Source: JAGQTE01 sp964648005 (lineage in GTDB: Bacteria > Actinomycetota > Acidimicrobiia > Acidimicrobiales > Acidimicrobilacustridaceae). Taken from it: a stretch of 9,242 nt of DNA. The stretch is from positions 1 through 9,242 of the forward strand of contig CAZYKR010000176.1 of assembly GCA_964648005.1 (NCBI GenBank), read 5' to 3'. Positions 6,105 through 9,242 of the stretch are shown in pieces; the stretch's first letter is position 1; the number at the start of each line of letters is the position of its first letter. The notes under the pieces are model-generated. The model saw nothing but the letters and a program-made list of their open reading frames with translations, was not told the DNA's origin and did not search any database. The translations under genes and the position numbers were made by a program.

Positions 6105-6250
6105 GTGCGATCAGTCTCTCGTGGTCGTGCAATCAATCGTTGGCGTCTGGCGGCGCGCCTGTCGGCAGGCCGAGATACCGGCTGTCTATCCTCGCGCGCC
6201 GCAGACGCGCCTGACGAACGCAACGGCGCAGGGCCGACGTGACCTCGGTC
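6105..6250 (-). other. nusA-infB spacer, no convincing gene (ylxR position)
   Basis: This 146-bp gap is where many bacteria carry ylxR. No ORF with a start codon and the YlxR Cys-rich signature is present, and the space is too short for a full YlxR of about 80-90 aa. Small inverted repeats are visible: GCCTG/CAGGC (6157-6170), overlapping and excluding GCCG/CGGC (6169-6182), and GCGCG/CGCGC (6194-6210). None has a T-tract, so readthrough from nusA into infB is the simplest reading. Confidence 0.5.
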
Positions 6251-7516
6251 TCAGGTGCCGGCAGGGTCCGTGTCCGGGGCCTCGGCAGCGGGCACCTCCG
6301 CCCCGTCCGCCGCATCGTCGGCCGCCGGGGCGGCCTCGGCTCCGGCCTCGTCGGTCGAGTCGTCAGTCGAGTCGTCAGTCGAGTCGGAAGCACCGTCGCC
6401 CTCAGTGGTGGTGGCTGCCTGCGACCACTCCTCGGCCGACACAGCGGGGCCACCCTCCGCGGGCTGCCACACCTGCTCGCCCGTCTCGGGGTCGACCACC
6501 CACTCACCCTCGGCCCAGTCCTGGTCGCCGTAGGCCTCTTCCTCGGCGATCTGGGTCTCGCTCTTGATGTCGACGTGCCAGCCGGTGAGCCGCGCCGCCA
6601 GCTTGGCGTTCTGACCCTCCTTGCCGATGGCGAGCGACAGCTGGTAGTCGGGGACGATCACCGTGGCGCGACCGGTCTCCTCGTCGATGCGCACCTCGCG
6701 CACCTTTGCGGGTGACAGGGCCTTGGCCACGAAGTCGGCCTGATCGTCCGAGAAGGGCACGATGTCGATCTTCTCGCCCCGCAGCTCGTTGACCACCATG
6801 CGCACACGGGCGCCGCGGGCGCCGACACAGGCTCCCACCGGGTCGACGTTGGCGTCGTTGGACCACACGGCGATCTTGGTGCGGGCCCCGGGCTCGCGGG
6901 CGCAGGCGCGGATCTCGACGATGCCGTCGGCGATCTCGGGCACCTCGAGCTCGAAGAGTCGCTTGATCAGGCCCGGATGCGTCCGGCTGACCACGATCTG
7001 GGGCCCCTTGGCCGTCTTGCGCACCTCGACGATGTACGCCTTGACGCGAGCACCCGGCTCTGGACGCTCGTACGGCACCTGCTCGGCCTGGGGCAGCAGC
7101 GCCTCGACCCGACCGAGATCGAGCAGCGTGTAGCGGCTGTCGGTCTGCTGGATGATGCCGGTGACGATGTCGCCCTCGCGCCCGGCGTACTCCTCGTACT
7201 TCATCTCGCGCTCGGCTTCGCGGATGCGCTGGCTCATCACCTGCCGGAAGGTCTGGGCGGCGATACGACCGAAATCGTCCGGGGTGACATCGAGCTCGGG
7301 GCCGTAGGGCTCACCGTCCTCGTCGAGCTCTTGTGCGATCACGAGGATCTCGGCCGTGTCGGGGTCGATCGTGACCCAGGCGTACTCGTGCGCACCGGGG
7401 ATGCGCTTGTACGCCGACTCGAGCGCGTCGGCGAGGACGCCGAAGAGCGTGTCGACCGTGATGCCCTTGTCGGCGGCGACAGCCGACAGGGCGTCCATCA
7501 GGTCTGGGTTTCTCAT
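6251..7516 (-). CDS. nusA: Transcription termination/antitermination factor NusA
   Basis: NusA binds RNA polymerase and modulates pausing, intrinsic termination and antitermination. The 421-aa protein has the N-terminal RNAP-binding domain (1-112), an S1 domain (113-180, starting at REGDIVTGIIQQ), KH1 (around 212-256, with VGACVGARGARVRMVVNEL) and KH2 (around 286-320, with the GKEGQNAKLAARL loop). There are no C-terminal AR repeats of the E. coli type. Instead, residues 325-421 form an acidic, low-complexity tail with Trp residues (W334, W339, W350, W364), three DSTD units and an Ala/Asp/Pro-rich end. The ATG overlaps the rimP stop as ATGA, and GAGGGTGA serves as Shine-Dalgarno. The acidic tail makes it longer than typical actinobacterial NusA, which is about 350 aa from memory. 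Confidence 0.97.
   Translation of the reverse strand: MRNPDLMDALSAVAADKGITVDTLFGVLADALESAYKRIPGAHEYAWVTIDPDTAEILVIAQELDEDGEPYGPELDVTPDDFGRIAAQTFRQVMSQRIREAEREMKYEEYAGREGDIVTGIIQQTDSRYTLLDLGRVEALLPQAEQVPYERPEPGARVKAYIVEVRKTAKGPQIVVSRTHPGLIKRLFELEVPEIADGIVEIRACAREPGARTKIAVWSNDANVDPVGACVGARGARVRMVVNELRGEKIDIVPFSDDQADFVAKALSPAKVREVRIDEETGRATVIVPDYQLSLAIGKEGQNAKLAARLTGWHVDIKSETQIAEEEAYGDQDWAEGEWVVDPETGEQVWQPAEGGPAVSAEEWSQAATTTEGDGASDSTDDSTDDSTDEAGAEAAPAADDAADGAEVPAAEAPDTDPAGT
6354..6386. repeat. 12-bp tandem repeat (2.75 copies) in the nusA tail
   Basis: GTCGAGTCGTCA (plus strand) occurs twice in full, followed by a 9-bp partial copy. It encodes the in-frame repeat DSTD DSTD DSTD in the acidic NusA tail. 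The unit is a multiple of three, so copy-number change would keep the frame. Confidence 0.9.
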
Positions 7517-8037
7517 GTCGTGGTCACCCTCTTGTGCGTCGTGGCCTTGCCACGGCCGGCGCTCCCCGGGCGGGGGGTCGGCTCCCAGTCGAAGACCGTG
7601 CGGGCCTTCTCGATCTCGTCGTAGCGCACCTGCAGCGGCGCCACGTCGTCGTCGGTGGCCACCGCCACCGTGATGCCGTCGTCGTCGACGGCCGTCAACG
7701 TGCCCTGCACGCGACGATCACCCTCGACCCCGGCGACCCGCTTGACGGTCACCGTCTCGCCCACCGCACCGACGAAGTGGTCGGGACGCCGCAGCGGGCG
7801 CTCGAGCCCGGGGCTCGACACCTCCAGCGTGTAGCGCCCGGCCAGGGGGTCTTCCTCGTCGAGCGCCCGAGAGATGGCCTTGGTGGCGCGGGTGATCTGC
7901 TCCATGTCGGCACCGCCCTCGCCGTCGACGAGGACCCGCAACGTGGCACTGCGGTGCTCGACGTCGTAGCAGCGCAATCCGGCCTCGGCGAGCAGGGGTG
8001 TGACGAGGTCGGTGATCTTGCGCTCGGTCTCGGTCAT
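7513..8037 (-). CDS. rimP: Ribosome maturation factor RimP
   Basis: RimP binds the 30S head and helps maturation of the S12-containing region. The 174-aa protein has the N-terminal alpha/beta domain (about 5-86: LAEAGLRCYDVEHR, LRVLVDGEGG, and YTLEVSSPGLERPLRRPDHF at 69-88). The SH3-like C-terminal domain follows (about 92-152, ending FDWEP), then a short basic tail. SSPGLERPL at 74-82 is the clearest family signature. The start at 8037 has GAGGAGG (8044-8050) 6 nt upstream. An ATG at 8059 is in another frame and is not used. It is the first gene of the rimP-nusA-infB operon, with a TATAAT box and a leader hairpin upstream, and its stop overlaps the nusA ATG. Confidence 0.96.
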   Translation of the reverse strand: MTETERKITDLVTPLLAEAGLRCYDVEHRSATLRVLVDGEGGADMEQITRATKAISRALDEEDPLAGRYTLEVSSPGLERPLRRPDHFVGAVGETVTVKRVAGVEGDRRVQGTLTAVDDDGITVAVATDDDVAPLQVRYDEIEKARTVFDWEPTPRPGSAGRGKATTHKRVTTT

Positions 8038-8113
8038 CGTGCACCTCCTCGCCGGTCATGCGCGCCGTCAGGGCACGCGGTGTGGGCCGCCACCCGGGCC
8101 CAATCGAAACGAA

Positions 8114-8136
8114 AGGCGTGGGCAGAACCCACGCCT
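8114..8136 (-). terminator. rimP leader hairpin, candidate attenuator
   Basis: The minus strand reads AGGCGTGGG-TTCTG-CCCACGCCT, a perfect 9-bp stem with a 5-nt loop, followed by TTCGTTTCGATT, which is T-rich for this genome. It lies about 24-46 nt after the inferred transcription start and 76 nt before the rimP ATG. That position and shape suit an early terminator or attenuator that sets operon output, possibly with NusA itself. The T-tract is interrupted, so termination may be partial. The other strand has no T-tract, so the direction is minus. A small dyad GTCAC-AA-GTGAC (8138-8149) sits just upstream in the leader. Confidence 0.6.
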
Positions 8137-8166
8137 CGTCACAAGTGACTCAGATGGCGGTCAGGA

Positions 8167-8172
8167 ATTATA
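8167..8172 (-). promoter_or_regulatory. -10 box (TATAAT) of the rimP-nusA-infB operon
   Basis: A perfect TATAAT on the minus strand, within a strikingly AT-rich patch of a very GC-rich region, lies 129 nt before the rimP ATG. Transcription would begin near 8160. At 16-18 bp spacing there is no good -35 hexamer. A GACA-containing CCGACA at 8196-8201 is too far away, with a 23-bp spacer. Confidence 0.6.
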
Positions 8173-8211
8173 GCGGGCCGGCGTGCGCGGACCCCTGTCG
8201 GCCGACCCGCA

Positions 8212-8241
8212 CCGGGGACGACGTCATGACGTCGTCCCCGG
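8212..8241 (-). terminator. Perfect 30-bp palindrome, probable terminator of the BNR-repeat gene
   Basis: CCGGGGACGACGTCA is followed directly by its exact reverse complement, giving a 13-bp hairpin with a CATG loop in RNA. It begins 31 nt after the stop of the upstream minus-strand gene and ends 40 bp before the rimP -10 box. There is no T-tract on either side, so it would be a stem-only terminator as proposed for actinobacteria. A regulator-binding site is the alternative. Confidence 0.6.
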
Positions 8242-8272
8242 CATCGGTCGATCTGCTACCAGGCGTGACGCA

Positions 8273-9242
8273 TCAGCTCCACAGCTTCACGATCTGGTTG
8301 TAGAGCGTGCCGCCCGTCCCGCTCGGCATCGTCGCTGCAGACCAGGTGACCCCGTCGTCGTGGCTGACGACGACCTGGCCGTTGTCACCGCAGGCGACCC
8401 AGTCGGCGCCGCCGCAGTAGGCGATCTCGTAGATCTCCTTGGCACCGGGGCTGTACCGCTGCACCATGCCGGGGCTGACCTCCATGACACCACCCAGGCC
8501 CGAGGCGCACAGCACCTTGCCCGTGGTGGGGTTCACGTCGATGCCGTAGTGGATGTGGCTCCCGCTGTCGCGCCACTTGGTCCACGACCCGCCGTTGTCG
8601 GTCGAACGCCACACCGTGCCGAAGTTGCCGCAGCCGTACCAGGTGTTCGGGTTCGCCTGGCAGTTGCCGCCGTAGGCCACGGCGTACACGCTGACCGCGT
8701 TGCCATCGCCGCTGCCGATCACCTCGGCCACGTCGCCGCCCGACACCGAGAACCAGTTGTTCTTGGCGCCCCTGGTCGGCGTGGCCTTGGTCGAGCGCCA
8801 GAACGTGCGACCCACGCCCAGCGTGTCGTAACCGCAGCCGACCCAGACGCCGTTGGCGTACTCGAGGTCGTAGACGGTGAGGATCGAGGCGATCGACTTG
8901 TAGTTCAGGTAGGCGCCGTTCGACGGCGACGACCACGATGCCCCGTTGTTGGTCGTGTACCAGAACTTGCCGGCGGTCGACGTGACGACCCAGCTGGCAC
9001 CGTTGCCGGCCAGGCCCGTGAGGATCGGCGTTCCGCCACCCGGTTGGGCCGACCGCCACACGCCGGCGGGCGCGTCGTAGAGCATCACCCAGCCGTGATC
9101 GCCGCAGATGCCGAAGCTGCCCGGGACGCCGTTGGTGCCCGAGGCGTACGGCACGAACGTCGATCCGGGGTTGTTGGTCGACGTCAGCTGGAAGGTCGTG
9201 CCGCCGTCGGAGGTCTTCGCCACGTCCGGACCACCGAGGCCG
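8273..9242 (-). CDS. BNR/Asp-box beta-propeller repeat protein (5' end outside window)
   Basis: The frame is open to the window edge, so the true start lies upstream; the GTG at 9223 is internal-looking, because the coding pattern continues before it. Counting from that GTG, 316 residues are seen. They hold repeats of the type W-x-x-C-G-x-x-G-x-V-x-x-S-x-D-x-G-x-[ST]-W. Asp boxes are SDGGTTF (5-11), TNNGASW (91-97), STDNGGSW (207-214) and SHDDGVTW (287-294), with a degenerate one near 142-157. Blade cores WVGCG (127-131), WYGCG (195-199) and WVACGDNG (275-282) repeat at roughly 70-80 residues. Such repeats build sialidase-like, YCF48-like or phage-type propellers. No catalytic residues can be assigned, so no enzyme name is given. 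Seven cysteines and a Gly/Ser/Asn-rich, Lys-poor composition would fit an exported protein, but any signal peptide lies outside the window. It ends at a palindrome and is probably not co-transcribed with rimP. Confidence 0.8.
   Translation of the reverse strand, partial: GLGGPDVAKTSDGGTTFQLTSTNNPGSTFVPYASGTNGVPGSFGICGDHGWVMLYDAPAGVWRSAQPGGGTPILTGLAGNGASWVVTSTAGKFWYTTNNGASWSSPSNGAYLNYKSIASILTVYDLEYANGVWVGCGYDTLGVGRTFWRSTKATPTRGAKNNWFSVSGGDVAEVIGSGDGNAVSVYAVAYGGNCQANPNTWYGCGNFGTVWRSTDNGGSWTKWRDSGSHIHYGIDVNPTTGKVLCASGLGGVMEVSPGMVQRYSPGAKEIYEIAYCGGADWVACGDNGQVVVSHDDGVTWSAATMPSGTGGTLYNQIVKLWS

Noticed and set aside
6157..6210. Terminator between nusA and infB
   Set aside because: The stems are only 4-5 bp, some overlap, and none has a T-tract; such dyads are frequent by chance at this G+C.
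3006..6242. Very long plus-strand open frame (over 1000 codons) antisense to infB
   Set aside because: It mirrors infB almost exactly. Stop-free antisense frames are expected in GC-rich coding DNA, and its translation is His/Arg/Asp-rich low complexity with no domain.
7718..8059. Open frame from an ATG at 8059 over the rimP start
   Set aside because: It is in another frame over RimP, with no family signature; the GAGGAGG site is correctly spaced for the rimP ATG at 8037.

Overview
The window is high-GC DNA of about 70% G+C or more by eye. It carries the conserved transcription/translation cluster rimP-nusA-infB followed by ylxP-rbfA-truB-ribF, nearly all on the minus strand. An actinobacterial IF2 with a long Ala/Pro-rich and Gly/Arg-rich linker, a short NusA without C-terminal AR repeats, and TANNNT-type promoters sitting right at start codons suggest an actinomycetote. 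A non-Streptomyces lineage such as Acidimicrobiia is my guess from gene layout and is not proven by the sequence.

Layout, read in the direction of minus-strand transcription (right to left). At 9242-8273 is the 3' part of a beta-propeller (BNR/Asp-box) protein that runs off the window edge. It is followed by a perfect 30-bp palindrome (8212-8241), probably its terminator. A perfect TATAAT box (8167-8172) starts the core operon, and a 9-bp leader hairpin with a T-rich tail (8114-8136) precedes rimP. rimP overlaps nusA by 4 bp. nusA is separated from infB by 146 bp, where many bacteria keep ylxR; no convincing ylxR is seen here. infB starts with TTG and ends at 3231.

Between infB and the rest of the cluster sit two plus-strand genes: a four-helix membrane protein of the DUF4395 family (2299-2760) and a membrane-anchored thioredoxin-like protein (2762-3208). 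Both carry a CxxC motif. They face infB tail to tail across a 22-bp gap. Their start is back to back with ylxP across a short divergent region that has TANNNT boxes 7-8 nt from each start codon, as expected for leaderless mRNAs. From there ylxP, rbfA and truB run tightly packed to 524, and ribF (5' half only) runs off the left edge.

Functionally, RimP, RbfA and TruB mature the 30S subunit and tRNA, NusA controls elongation and termination, IF2 starts translation, and RibF makes FMN/FAD. The inverted redox pair is the accessory element. It splits the cluster into two transcription units and is the most interesting part of the window, together with the rimP leader. I found no tRNA, rRNA, CRISPR array, insertion sequence or prophage gene.
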